Shown here piece by piece: positions 17,339-26,819 of a stretch of DNA of 64,000 nucleotides. Origin of the DNA: Bin75 sp965223955 (lineage in GTDB: Bacteria > Nitrospirota > Nitrospiria > Nitrospirales > UBA8639); NCBI GenBank assembly GCA_965223955.1, contig OZ245029.1, forward strand, positions 1,798,001 to 1,862,000, in the 5' to 3' direction. A program made the position numbers and the translations under genes. Below the pieces are notes generated by a model. That model had not been told where the DNA came from and searched no databases. It saw nothing but the letters and a program-made list of their open reading frames with translations. Each line of letters opens with the position of its first letter. The first letter of the stretch is position 1.

Positions 17339-17581
17339 TTATTCGTGGAGCATGTAGACCAGGTGAGTATCCGTTTGGGCGACTCCTTCAATGGCATGGA
17401 TTTTGGTGAGGACCAATTGCGTCAAGGCTTCCTGGCTTGCCACTTCCACTTTGACAAAAATGTCGGGTTTCCCCCAGCAGGCGTCAATCGTTTTAATTTC
17501 CTCGATTTGCGCCAATAAATTTTTCACGTTTGCAGTTTGTCCAGGCAGCACGTTGATGAGAACATAAGCACTTTCCGACAT
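17339..17581 (-). CDS. Stand-alone Lrp/AsnC ligand-binding (RAM) domain protein
   Basis: The product has 80 residues: SAYVLINVLPGQTANVKNLL, then a helix, then KPDIFVKVEVAS and the TDTHLVYM ending. This is the alpha-beta ligand-binding half of Lrp/AsnC regulators without the helix-turn-helix. Such SM-type proteins form decamers and may bind amino acids, with no direct DNA binding. GGGAG precedes the ATG. No obvious partner gene is adjacent. Confidence 0.85.
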   Translation of the reverse strand: MSESAYVLINVLPGQTANVKNLLAQIEEIKTIDACWGKPDIFVKVEVASQEALTQLVLTKIHAIEGVAQTDTHLVYMLHE

Positions 17582-17668
17582 GTGTCAAACTCCCTTTTTC
17601 AAAATCCTGCGCTTCGAGATTGTCCGACAACGAACCCCAAATAGGCTAACGCAATAAGCGTCTCCAAA

Positions 17669-18714
17669 TCAAGGGACTGTATGGGTCCACCACATTTGGC
17701 ACTCGGGTTGATGGTGAAGGAGGAATTGTACCGGAGATTGGCGGCCAAGGCTATGGTGGGGTAAGACGGTGTTATACGCGATCAACCAGTCGGCCAATTG
17801 TTGGTTGAACAGGGCCACGTCGTCGAACAGCAAGTCCTCATGATAGTCCACGAACTGTTCCTGAATGGTCCGGTTGAACCGTTCTACATGGGCATTCATT
17901 TTCGGGGAACGGGGATAGGTCCACCAGTGCGTGATGCCGCGCGCCTCCAACCGCTGCTGGAAGTGGCCCAGGAATTCCGAGCCGTTGTCGGAGAGCACGA
18001 CCCGCGGGGGGCGTGGCAGCACCTGGCACAAGGCCTCCAGCGCGCGGGTCGCCTGGCGGCTGGACGCGGGGGGCGTGGCCACGGCGACCGCGAAGCGCGA
18101 GTGGGGATCGAGAAAGGGGAACAAGTAGCGGCGGAGGCCCGCCTGGAGCCGGACGACGGTATCACAGGCGAACACCTCGAGGGGCGGGGCGGAGTGGCCG
18201 CGGGGTTTCCGCGCTTTGCGCGGCCGCACGACGGGTTTAGGCTGGCCCCGCGCCGTCAAGCGGACGGGGGCGTGCCGCATCTTGTCGGGCGCACGGGCGA
18301 TCAGGCGCCCAATGGTGGAGACACTGGGCAGGGCGAGGCCGTGGGCCTCACACCACGGGGCCAGCAGGACGTGGAGTTTGGCCTTCCCGAGGTTAGGGAA
18401 GGTGGTGCGCAGACGCCGGATCTCCTGGTTCAGTGCGGGCGGGCTGTGGGGCTGGCGCCGTCGGTGGGGGCACGGGAGCGGGCGGCCAAGGCGGCGGGCT
18501 GACCGCCGGCCTGGGTTAACGTGTGTTTCCAGCGCGCGAGCGTCCGGCGGCTGACCGCATAGGCATCCTGGGTCGCCGCCGGGCCATGGGTGGCCCAGAA
18601 CGTCAGAATCTTGAGTCGGTGGTGAGCTTCGTTGGGTATCATGTCCCAACGATAGCCCAGATTGGCTACTCGATAGAACCCCCGGATCCGGTAGCCGAGA
18701 TGGTGGATGTGCAT
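17669..18714 (-). pseudogene. IS transposase, frameshifted
   Basis: Translation starts at ATG 18714, preceded by AGGAGGAG. The N-terminal helix-turn-helix (HRLKILTFWATHG..AVSRRTLARWKHTL) is in one frame; the integrase core (ACDTVV, LSDNGSEF, HVERFNRT supplying D, D, E) is in another. The switch lies near 18470, where one extra C in a C5 run (minus-strand sense) would join AARSRAP to HRRRQPHSP. This may be a lesion, a sequence error or, less likely, programmed frameshifting. The reading frame ends 9 bases beyond the left terminal repeat. Confidence 0.78.
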
Positions 18715-18763
18715 GGTGACTCCTCCTGGGTCAAGGAGTGCCATATGTTTCTGAACCTATACA
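17678..18763 (-). mobile_element. Insertion sequence with DDE (rve-type) transposase, about 1.09 kb
   Basis: Imperfect terminal inverted repeats are visible: TGTATGGGTCCACC..TGGCACTC at 17678 and, inverted, TGTATAGGTTCAG..ATGGCACTC ending at 18763. The flanks GGGAC and GGGAA may be an imperfect 5-bp target duplication. The TGT..ACA ends, size and a single transposase with an integrase core fit IS481-like elements. The base composition of the interior is more GC-rich than the neighbouring genes. Confidence 0.8.
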
Positions 18764-18811
18764 GGGAAGATGCTTTACGCGTGTAAGCAGGTGGGTGGTT
18801 CGTCTTTTCTC

Positions 18812-20619
18812 TCAGCCTTTTTTGTCCATGGTTTTTTCGAGAGATTCAACGAGTTCCTGGATACGGTTAAACCCTGCTTGCCAAAATGATTTTTTACAGA
18901 GATCAATGCCCAGAGGTTTCAGCATGTCCTGGGGACTTTGAGAACCCCCGTGGCTCAACAATTCCAGGTACTGCGGAATGAAAGGCTTCCCTTCCTTTTT
19001 ATAGCGTTGAAAGAGTGAGAGAACCAGCAAATTTCCAAAACTGTACGCATAGCAGTAAAACGGGCTTCGGAAAATATGGGGGATGGTCAACCATTCCCAT
19101 TGAAAAGCCTTGGAGATGGTCATGGTACGGCCGAATTGTTCTTTGAGAAGATGAAAGTACGTTTGGGCAAGCCCGTCAATGGTTGTCCCTTGAGCGATGA
19201 GAGCATGGGCTTGGTTTTCGAATTCTACAAAATACGCTTGCCGGAGAATCGTTGCGTACAGGTCATCGAGTTGGCTCAACAACAACCGTTGTTTCACTTT
19301 TACCCCGGCGGCGTCTGCAAGCAGGGCATCGGAAAGAAGCTGTTCCCCGAATACGGAGGCGGTTTCAGCGAGAGGCAGTGTCGCGTGAAATGTCAATGCC
19401 GAATGGTGCCGGGCCATCATACTATGTACGGCATGACCGAGTTCATGGGCTAACGTGGCGACGTCTCTGGCGTCTCCGGAGTAGTTCAACAGGACGTACG
19501 GTGTGAGAGACGGCAACACGCTATAGCAAAAGGCCCCGCCCATTTTTCCGAAGGCGGGAGCCGCGTCAATGTGCCGTTCAGCGAAGACCTGGCGCGCGTG
19601 ATCTGCGAGGGTTGGAGAAAATTGGTGATATGCTTCGAGAACCAGTTTGACTGCCTGGTCGAAGGGATAGGAGGCTTTTTTGATTTTCGGCGGTGCATAC
19701 ACGTCGTAACGAGTCATTCGCGGGAAACCGCAGATCCTGGCTTTGATTCGAAAATATTCTTGAAACACGTGCCGGTTATCTCGACAGGTTTGAAGCAGTG
19801 TCGAGACCGCTTTGTCGGGAATGTCGTTGTGAAGGTTACGAACGGCAATCGGGCTGGAATATCCCCGAAGATCCAACCCTTCGTTTTTCCAATCCATCAC
19901 GAGAGTCTTATAGATGTCCCCAAGGGAGTTAGACTGTTTCGAATAAACCTGAAAAAGTTCATCGTAAGCCCGTTGACGCACGCGAGCGGAGGGATCTCGG
20001 AAATGCACGGCCAATTGTTCGCGCGACAAAGGCTGTGAGCCGTTGCGCGAATCCAATTGGAACGTCAACCCATTGGTGATCACGTCGTAGAGGCTGTCGA
20101 GGGCCTGCCGTCCGGTCGTGTTTTTGACGTTGATGATTTGTTCTTCGGCTTCGGACAAGGTGTGATGTTTGACTCGCCGGAGTGATTCCAAATGGTAGTG
20201 GTATTTTCCTGCATGACGCAGGAGTCGCCGGGCCGTTTGGTCCCCGAGCCGTTGCCACCACAAATCAAAAAAGACTGTCCGGTTGGAAAAAGGAAGCAGG
20301 TGTTTCCTGACTTGAGTGTCGAATGTCCTCGCACGCTGGTTTTGGGTATTTTGCGCGAACCACAACTGGGCATAGGCAGCCAGTCTGGAGGATTCCGCCG
20401 CAATCATTTCTCGAAGCTGCAGCCCTTTGAGAAAGATACGGGGCGTGAGCGTAGCGGAAAGACGTTTGCGAAGATTCTCCAGCGATCGCACGTGATCGTT
20501 GAGAGCCCGAGAACGGGTTTCGAGATCCTTGTCAGGATGCCGGAGCAGGTCTTTCAGGTTCCATTGGGGAAGGCCGGTTGTTTTGTGGCTTGTCTTCGTC
20601 CGTGAAAAAAACGCGGCAT
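18812..20619 (-). CDS. pepF: M3-family oligoendopeptidase F-like metallopeptidase, apparent frameshift near the start
   Basis: The main frame has the zinc motif LAHELGHAVHSMM with a third-ligand region (EFENQAH), and the usual PepF layout over about 600 residues. The frame is open upstream of GTG 20491 and encodes GLPQWNLKDLLRHPD, a typical PepF N-terminus, but contains no start there. ATG 20619, with GAGGAG at ideal spacing, lies one frame off; an eighth T in the T7 tract (20605-20611, minus strand) would restore MPRFFSRTKT. The enzyme degrades oligopeptides in the cytoplasm. As written, the sequence would need slippage or correction for full-length product. Confidence 0.85.
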
Positions 20620-20754
20620 GTTTGACTCCTCATGGCCTCGTTAGGGTATTGCGGAATGACATGGACCCATGATTTCCATAAAGCCTGTCGTCAATGCCGG
20701 CAAAACCGCAGTCCCGGGAAAAAGAGGTTGTCACTGTTTTTCGAATATACTATT

Positions 20755-20776
20755 ATACATGACATATGTCATGTAT
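20755..20776. promoter_or_regulatory. Perfect 22-bp palindrome upstream of the molybdate regulator
   Basis: The half-site ATACATGACAT is followed directly by its exact reverse complement. It lies in an AT-rich stretch 27 bases before the start of the XRE-type regulator, a position expected for an autoregulatory operator. No second copy was seen elsewhere in the island. Confidence 0.6.
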
Positions 20777-20803
20777 TTATTTCATTTAGTTTGACCATAT
20801 ACG

Positions 20804-21955
20804 ATGCGTATTTCCAAGCCCCGGCAAGAAGTGACGAACCGTTTACGTGAAATGCGGATCGCCGCCGGTTTGTCCCAAGGAGATCTGGCGCAGAACGCGG
20901 GCATTACGCGACAGGCTCTCTATGCCGTGGAAAAAGACCAGTATCTGCCGGGCACGGAAGTCGCGTTGCAACTCGCTCGTACGTTGGGAACGTCGGTTGA
21001 GGATCTGTTCTCTTTACATGACGGTCGAGAAATTCTTGAGGCGGAACTGCCTGCCGATCATTCCGGGGTTTTGAAATCCACCAGGGTCAAGTTGGCGAGG
21101 GTAGGGAATCGTCTGGTGGCCAAGCCCGTGACGGAACTGGGAGACGTCCTGAATTATACGGTTTCCGCGGATGCCCTGATTTTGGGGATGACCTCACGGC
21201 GAAAACGTTCGGTTTGCGTACAGCTCTTGAAAAGTCAGAAGGACGTGGAAAGGCAAATCCTCGTGGCGGGATGCGATCCCGCCATTTATCTGGCCGGGGA
21301 GCACGTTCGTCAGCAGGGAGGAAATGCGTCGGTCGTCGGGTGGAACATGACAAGCCTTGCCGCCCTGCACGCGTTAAAACGGGGAGACGTCCACGTCGCG
21401 GGGATTCATATGAGGGATCCCCGTTCCGGAGAGTATAACCTTCCGTTTTTGAAAAAGCATTTACAAGGTCAACCCGTGACGGTCGTCCGGTTTGCCACGT
21501 GGCAGGAAGGATTGTTGTTGAAGGAGGGGAATCCCAAACACGTCCGTGGCCTTGAAGATCTGGCCAGGCCGGACGTACGGATGGTCAATCGCGAAAAAGG
21601 GGCGGGCGCTCGCCTGCTTTTGGATCATTTGCTCTCCCGTCATCATATCCCGAGTCAAATCGTGAGGGGCTATGGAACGATTGCTTCTTCCCAGATCGGC
21701 CTTGGGCGATGTATTTCGGAAGGGAAGGCGGACGTCGGCATTGGAGCACAGGCCGTCGCCCAACTGTACGATTTTGATTTCATTCCACTGCAGGAAGAAC
21801 GGTATGATTTGGTCATTCCGACGGCGTACGTACACTCGCATCCCGGCATGAAGATGTTTTTGGACACCCTGGTAACGCGCAGGTTCCAACAGGAAATTGA
21901 AGCCTTGGGAGGGTATGACGCTAGAGAGAGCGGAAAGATCATCCGTGAAAAATAG
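20804..21955 (+). CDS. XRE-type HTH regulator fused to molybdate-type substrate-binding domain
   Basis: The protein has 383 residues. Residues 10-65 are a Cro/C1-type helix-turn-helix (RLREMRIAAGLSQGDLAQNAGITRQALYAVEKDQYLP). The remainder is a PBP-like domain of the COG1910 type, with NYTVSADALILG, VAGIHMRDPRSGEYN, NREKGAGARLLLDHLL and a C-terminal RYDLVIP segment. Such fusions sense a ligand, probably molybdate or a molybdenum cofactor species, in the cytoplasm. It precedes a porin and modABC on the same strand and follows a 22-bp palindrome, so it is the likely regulator of the island. No clear ribosome-binding site is seen. Confidence 0.86.
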   Translation: MRISKPRQEVTNRLREMRIAAGLSQGDLAQNAGITRQALYAVEKDQYLPGTEVALQLARTLGTSVEDLFSLHDGREILEAELPADHSGVLKSTRVKLARVGNRLVAKPVTELGDVLNYTVSADALILGMTSRRKRSVCVQLLKSQKDVERQILVAGCDPAIYLAGEHVRQQGGNASVVGWNMTSLAALHALKRGDVHVAGIHMRDPRSGEYNLPFLKKHLQGQPVTVVRFATWQEGLLLKEGNPKHVRGLEDLARPDVRMVNREKGAGARLLLDHLLSRHHIPSQIVRGYGTIASSQIGLGRCISEGKADVGIGAQAVAQLYDFDFIPLQEERYDLVIPTAYVHSHPGMKMFLDTLVTRRFQQEIEALGGYDARESGKIIREK

Positions 21956-22010
21956 ATTGTTTCAAACCGCACGGCCTTCACGTACAAAGGCGCGGAGAGG
22001 TCAACGGCAT

Positions 22011-22093
22011 GTCGGGTTACGCCTCCGGCTAACCCGACCTACAAAAAAGACCATATCCTCGTAGGTCGGATTAGCGCAGCGTAATCCGACAGA
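22011..22093. repeat. R2/R1 palindrome pair
   Basis: R2 (about 22012-22041) and R1 (about 22059-22092) are separated by AAAAAAGACCATATCCTCG. The same composite, with one change in the spacer, occurs at 3564-3643, so the pair was copied as a unit. The remaining 170 bases before the porin are AT-rich and free of repeats. Confidence 0.78.
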
Positions 22094-22210
22094 AGGGCAG
22101 CTACGCGGCTGTACCCTTGGGGCATTGATATGAACATAGCCGGGAACAGCAGGAATCCGTCATCCCCGCCGTTTTTATGATGTAAAGTATTATTGACCAA
22201 ACATAAATTA

Positions 22211-22222
22211 GATAGTACTATC
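22211..22222. promoter_or_regulatory. Short palindrome in the porin-modABC promoter region
   Basis: GATAGTACTATC is a perfect 12-bp palindrome 45 bases upstream of the porin start in an AT-rich region. It could be an operator for the upstream regulator or another factor. It does not match the 22-bp palindrome of the regulator gene. Confidence 0.3.
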
Positions 22223-22266
22223 GTTCCTCCCAATGATAGGTCTTCTGATTAAAAAGAATTTTATTG

Positions 22267-23733
22267 ATGATGCGTGAAGGAAGAAAGAACGCAGGCCTGG
22301 CTCTTGTCCTGTTTGGTGGGTTGGCCTTGATCGCTTGGGGGGGCATGGCGCACGGCTCCTCGGATGTTTCCCATCAAACGGGTATTGGGTTGCTTGAACC
22401 GGTGTCGAAGATGACGGTACCGGAACCCGCGGATGCCGTACTCGTACAAACGAGGGAATGGAAGTGGAATCGTTACCTGAAGGCCGCCTTGCATCTCCCG
22501 GCCTGGTTGGACCTTGGACTCGAACACCGGACGCGTTTTGAAACGTATGACCACCCCTGGCGACCCAACCAACCTGCGGGTCAAACGGACTCCCAAATTC
22601 AACAACGGTCGCGTGTACGGTTGGGTCTGAACGGGGAGAATTTCAAATTGTTGTTTGAGGGACAGGATGCCAGGGTTTATCTCGATGATGTTGAAAGTTA
22701 TGTCACCACGGGCATCAGGAATGAAATGGACGTGTTGCAGCTCATGGCATCCTTCACGGTGAACAACGTGTTGGAGACCGGGCTCCGTACCGACCTGCAC
22801 GTTGGACGGCTGACCATGGACTTTGGCCGGGGCCGCTTGATCATCCGGAATGACTTTCGTAACACGTCGAATGCGTTTGACGGGGTGCATTGGCAACTGG
22901 GGCGGGATACGCGTTGGCGTGTCCGTCTGTTTCTGGTGGAACCGGTATTGCGGGATAAGGTGCAGCCTGACGAACAGTCGAAACGGAGCGTCTTTTGGGG
23001 GGGCTTTATTGAAACCGATCACATGCCGCGGTTGCGCCTCAATGTTTATTATTTCGGATTGAATGACCAACGGAGTGCCACCGTCGGCAGGCACAGAACC
23101 TTTTCGACTTTCGGAACGCGCCTCTATGACGACCCGAAAAGGGGAAGAATCGATTATGAAATCGAGAGCGTCCTGCAGACGGGGAAAAAAGGCGATGTCA
23201 CTCATTTTGCCCATTTTCAGCATATTGATATCGGGTACACGTTGGCTCTCCCTTGGTCGCCGCGATTTCTGATTCATTATGACTACGCCAGTGGGGACCG
23301 GAACGCGCAGGATAGCCGGAATTCGGCCTTTGATACGCTGTTTGGCGCACGACGTTTCGATTATATGCCCACCGGCAATTTCGGGCCGTTTTTTCGGACG
23401 AACTTCAGTTCGCCGGGATGGCGGGTGATTGCGGTTCCGTGTCAGGGTTGCGAAGTACAACTCAAACATCGGGTGTGGTATCTCGCGACCTCAAGAGGTG
23501 CGTTTGGAGGCAATGGATTGCATGACGCGACGGGTGGATCCGGAAATTTTCTCGGCCAGGATCTTGAACTGCGGGCTCAGTGGAAAACCAACGATAACCT
23601 GGAATTCGAATTGGGCTACACGCATTGGTTTAAAGGCAGTTATTTAGACCGGCTTCCCGATTCGGCAGGGTTGCCTCCCGGCGGAAATAGGGATAGCGAT
23701 TATTTTTACATGCAGACGAAGTTCAGACTGTAA
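22267..23733 (+). CDS. Outer-membrane porin of the alginate-export (AlgE) type
   Basis: ATG 22267 (two consecutive ATGs follow a TTG) opens 488 residues with a signal peptide ending near MAHGSS. The rest is a beta-barrel pattern of alternating aromatic and polar residues: LGLEHRTRFETYDHPWRP, then QQRSRVRLGLNGENFKLLFEGQDAR, with a terminal strand DYFYMQTKFRL. The family exports or imports anionic solutes. It lies between the molybdate regulator and modA (13-base gap), so it may be the outer-membrane entry for molybdate; this is inferred from context. Two Cys (VPCQGCEVQ) lie in a predicted loop. Confidence 0.83.
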   Translation: MMREGRKNAGLALVLFGGLALIAWGGMAHGSSDVSHQTGIGLLEPVSKMTVPEPADAVLVQTREWKWNRYLKAALHLPAWLDLGLEHRTRFETYDHPWRPNQPAGQTDSQIQQRSRVRLGLNGENFKLLFEGQDARVYLDDVESYVTTGIRNEMDVLQLMASFTVNNVLETGLRTDLHVGRLTMDFGRGRLIIRNDFRNTSNAFDGVHWQLGRDTRWRVRLFLVEPVLRDKVQPDEQSKRSVFWGGFIETDHMPRLRLNVYYFGLNDQRSATVGRHRTFSTFGTRLYDDPKRGRIDYEIESVLQTGKKGDVTHFAHFQHIDIGYTLALPWSPRFLIHYDYASGDRNAQDSRNSAFDTLFGARRFDYMPTGNFGPFFRTNFSSPGWRVIAVPCQGCEVQLKHRVWYLATSRGAFGGNGLHDATGGSGNFLGQDLELRAQWKTNDNLEFELGYTHWFKGSYLDRLPDSAGLPPGGNRDSDYFYMQTKFRL

Positions 23734-23746
23734 GGGTACGTAGGCA

Positions 23747-24541
23747 ATGAGGAAAAATCGGTGTTTCAGGAAACCCACCCTGCTCGCCAAAATCCACGGT
23801 TTTCTGTGCCTTCTTTTTTTGGCGATTTGTCCGGCCACAAGTGGCGCCGAAGAGGTGCGCATTGCGGTTGCAACCAATTTTTTAGGGACACTCAATGAAA
23901 TCGTGAGCCACTTTGAGCGAGACACGGGGTACACCGCCGTTATCAGTTCGGGCTCGAGCGGCAGGCTCTATGCACAGATCAAAAACGGCGCCCCGTTCGA
24001 CGTGTTCTTTTCCGCCGACGTCATGCGTCCGAGGTTGATGGAAGAAGAGGGACTCGCGGTCCAAGGGAGTCGGTTTACGTACGTGGTGGGACGACTGACG
24101 TTATGGAGTCCCGGTCCCACCATGATCGAGGAAAATGGAAAATCCATGCTGTTGAGCGATAACGTCGAGCACGTGGCTATTGCGAATCCCAAGACTGCAC
24201 CGTATGGCGCTGCTGCAAAGGAAGTCTTGCAGGCACTGGGACTTTGGGAACCGATTCAGGATCGGTTGGTCCGTGGAGAAAATATCGGACAAACCTTCCA
24301 CTTTGTTTTCTCGAAGAATGCCCAACTGGGGTTTGTCGCTCTTTCGCAGGTTTTTGGTCCCAAGGTCAACGGGGCTGGTAGACGATGGGACGTGCCGACG
24401 CATTTGTATGCCCCGCTCCGGCAACAAGCGGTTCTGCTCCAGAATGGTCAACATAACGAAGTTGCACACGCGTTCCTGGACTACGTGAAAGGGGCAACGT
24501 CCCGGAACATCATTGAACGGTTTGGCTATGGCTTGGAATGA
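23747..24541 (+). CDS. modA: Molybdate ABC transporter, periplasmic binding protein
   Basis: The protein has 264 residues with a signal peptide to about TSGAEE. The mature part shows IAVATNFLGTLNEI, SSGSSGRLYAQIKNGAPFDVFFSADVMRP and NPKTAPYGAAAKEVL, the ModA pattern. It binds molybdate or tungstate and delivers it to ModBC, encoded directly downstream. The gene is 13 bases after the porin gene. Confidence 0.93.
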   Translation: MRKNRCFRKPTLLAKIHGFLCLLFLAICPATSGAEEVRIAVATNFLGTLNEIVSHFERDTGYTAVISSGSSGRLYAQIKNGAPFDVFFSADVMRPRLMEEEGLAVQGSRFTYVVGRLTLWSPGPTMIEENGKSMLLSDNVEHVAIANPKTAPYGAAAKEVLQALGLWEPIQDRLVRGENIGQTFHFVFSKNAQLGFVALSQVFGPKVNGAGRRWDVPTHLYAPLRQQAVLLQNGQHNEVAHAFLDYVKGATSRNIIERFGYGLE

Positions 24542-24562
24542 TCGAAGCCGGGGAGGGGCCGG

Positions 24563-25246
24563 ATGAACGTACCGGAAATGGATTGGGCCCCGTTATGGTT
24601 GACCGTGCAACTGGCAGGGGTGACCGTTGTCGTGTTGCTGTTGGTCGGCACTCCCCTGGCGTGGTGGTTGGCGTTCACGCGTTCGCGGTTCAGGACCATG
24701 GTAGAGGCAATCGTGGCGCTTCCCATTGTTCTTCCACCAACCGTGCTTGGATTTTATCTGCTGGTCGCACTCGGGCCCCATGGCTTGATCGGCGGCCCGT
24801 GGAAGGATCTCACCGGCTCGGCACTCTCGTTCACCTTTACGGGGCTGGTGATCGCTTCGACGTTCTATTCGCTTCCTTTTGTCGTTCAACCCCTGCACGG
24901 GGCTTTCGAGGCCGTCGGCAAAAAGCCGCTGGAGGCCGCCTGGTCGCTGGGCGCCTCAAAGCTGGATGCCTTTTTTACCGTGGCGTCACCCATGGCGGTT
25001 CGAGGGTATCTGAGCGCCGTCGTATTGGGCTTTGCCCATACGCTTGGCGAGTTCGGCGTGGTTCTGATGGTAGGCGGCAATATTCCAGGCGTGACCAAAG
25101 TCCTCTCCATTGCAATCTACGATCATGTGGAGGTGCTTGAATATACACAGGCCCATTTTCTTTCGGCCGTGCTCCTCATATTCAGTTTTCTCATTCTGAC
25201 GATCGTGTACACGGTCAACCGGCGTTTGCCCATTCACGTCTCATGA
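24563..25246 (+). CDS. modB: Molybdate ABC transporter, permease
   Basis: The protein has 227 residues and about five membrane helices, with the coupling motif EAAWSLGASKLDAFFTV in the cytoplasmic loop. LHGAFEAVGKKPLEAAW and HTLGEFGVVLMVGGN are typical ModB segments. Its stop overlaps the start of modC (ATGA), giving translational coupling. Confidence 0.93.
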   Translation: MNVPEMDWAPLWLTVQLAGVTVVVLLLVGTPLAWWLAFTRSRFRTMVEAIVALPIVLPPTVLGFYLLVALGPHGLIGGPWKDLTGSALSFTFTGLVIASTFYSLPFVVQPLHGAFEAVGKKPLEAAWSLGASKLDAFFTVASPMAVRGYLSAVVLGFAHTLGEFGVVLMVGGNIPGVTKVLSIAIYDHVEVLEYTQAHFLSAVLLIFSFLILTIVYTVNRRLPIHVS

Positions 25247-26325
25247 ATCGACTCGACGCACGATTCCGCATCGACTATCCCGGGTTTCGTTTCGACGTGG
25301 CCTGTACGGTCCCGCTGGATGGGACGATTGCGGTGTTTGGATCGTCCGGGAGCGGCAAGACCACGCTGTTGAAGTGTATCGCCGGTTTAACCCGTGTCCC
25401 TTCGGGGTTTCTTCAATTCGACGAAGCGGTTTGGCAAGACGACGCTCATGGGATTTTTCTCCCGGTCGAACGACGACACGTGGGGGTCGTCTTTCAAGAG
25501 GCGCGACTGTTTCCGCATCTCACCGTGACGCAAAATCTCAAGTATGGGATGAAGCGCAGTCACCCATCCCGGCGGCGCATTGCCTTTGATCACGTCAGCG
25601 AGTTGTTGGAACTTGAGCCGCTTTTTCAGCGAGGAGTGTCCCACTTATCGGGCGGGGAGCAGCAACGCGTGGCAATAGGAAGAGCGCTGTTGACCAGCCC
25701 CCAACTCCTGTTGATGGATGAACCCCTGGCCTCTCTCGATCAACAACGAAAAAAAGAAATCATTCCTTTTATCCAGAGACTGACTCGGGAATTGAGTATC
25801 CCGGTCCTGTACGTGAGCCACGATCTGAACGAAATATTACAGCTCGCCGATCACATGGTTCTGATAAAAGAGGGGAGGGTGGTGGCTACCGGGCCGATTC
25901 AGGAAGTCTTTGCCCGGTTGGATCTGCCGGGGTTGGTCGAATCGAACATGGTCGGGGCTATTCTTGAAACCCGGATTGCAGAGCATGAACCGGAATTCGG
26001 GTTAACACGGGTTGAATTTTTGGGGCAATCTCTCTTTCTCCCCCAACAGGCTCTTCCCCCTGGTGCACCGTTGCGGGTACAAATTTTGTCCCGTGACGTG
26101 AGCCTGGTGGTGGGCGCCCCTCCTGCGACAAGCAGCGTGCTGAATACCCTGGCGGCGACGATTGTCGAGGTCAGCGAATCGCCGAGCGATCAGTATGCCG
26201 TCGAAGTGAAGCTTGACGTGGGTTGTCCGTTGTTAGCCATGATTACGAGAAAATCTTTTCATCAACTCCGGCTACGACCCGGCCAAAAGGTCCATGCCTC
26301 CTTCAAAGCCGTGGCGTTGAACTAG
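25243..26325 (+). CDS. modC: Molybdate ABC transporter, ATPase with TOBE domain
   Basis: The protein has 360 residues. Walker A is GSSGSGKTTLLKC, the signature is LSGGEQQRVAIGRAL, Walker B is LLLMDEPLASLD and the switch His is in YVSHD. The C-terminal part from about residue 290 (LNTLAATIVEVSES) is a TOBE/Mop domain that binds molybdate and can inhibit transport. It is the last gene of the mod unit. Confidence 0.94.
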   Translation: MNRLDARFRIDYPGFRFDVACTVPLDGTIAVFGSSGSGKTTLLKCIAGLTRVPSGFLQFDEAVWQDDAHGIFLPVERRHVGVVFQEARLFPHLTVTQNLKYGMKRSHPSRRRIAFDHVSELLELEPLFQRGVSHLSGGEQQRVAIGRALLTSPQLLLMDEPLASLDQQRKKEIIPFIQRLTRELSIPVLYVSHDLNEILQLADHMVLIKEGRVVATGPIQEVFARLDLPGLVESNMVGAILETRIAEHEPEFGLTRVEFLGQSLFLPQQALPPGAPLRVQILSRDVSLVVGAPPATSSVLNTLAATIVEVSESPSDQYAVEVKLDVGCPLLAMITRKSFHQLRLRPGQKVHASFKAVALN

Positions 26326-26368
26326 CCCCCCTTTAGGTGAAAATCAATGGGTATCGGCTCATGGATGT

Positions 26369-26728
26369 TTAGTTTTTCTTTTTAGTTACGCATTGTGCTC
26401 CGTCAAACACGGAGCAGGCCGAATCACCGCTCGTCAATTTCCATGACTTGAGGATCGGCGGATTGGGTTTTCCCTGAAATTCAACGACGACGTCAATCAG
26501 TCCGCCGACGGGTAGTTCTGAAAGATGAGGCATTGCAGCCTCGCTGGCTTTGAGCCAAAGAATGCCGCTTCCACTACTAATCAGGATAAATCCTTTATCC
26601 GGGACGACACGGATCACCGGGCTGTAAAAACTTCCTTCTTTGCCGGGCTCATCGGTAAAAGCCCACCCCGGTACGGATACGGAAAGAACGATAATCAGCG
26701 GGAGGATGAAGGCAAAAGGACGGAACAT
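26369..26728 (-). CDS. Small exported protein, unknown
   Basis: The start is at ATG 26728, where AAGGAG has good spacing; the longer frame to 26770 lacks this. The 119-residue product has a signal peptide cleaved near PGWA. The mature part has strand-like segments (VIRVVPDKGFILISSGSGILWLKA, then GGLIDVVVEF), resembling a small beta-barrel or OB-like domain. A C-terminal pair of Cys (SACSVFDGAQC) could form a disulfide. No family was recognised. Confidence 0.68.
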   Translation of the reverse strand: MFRPFAFILPLIIVLSVSVPGWAFTDEPGKEGSFYSPVIRVVPDKGFILISSGSGILWLKASEAAMPHLSELPVGGLIDVVVEFQGKPNPPILKSWKLTSGDSACSVFDGAQCVTKKKN

Positions 26729-26819
26729 GACGGATCTCCTTGTTAAAAGGGGAGAAGAAATTTTTCGCATTATGGCAACTTGGATGAGGGATGTCTAGAA
26801 CAGCGTGCGCTAGAGGGAT

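Noticed and set aside
17798..18502. 234-codon plus-strand frame antisense to the IS transposase
   Set aside because: GC-rich antisense of the transposase core, which has clear DDE motifs on the other strand.
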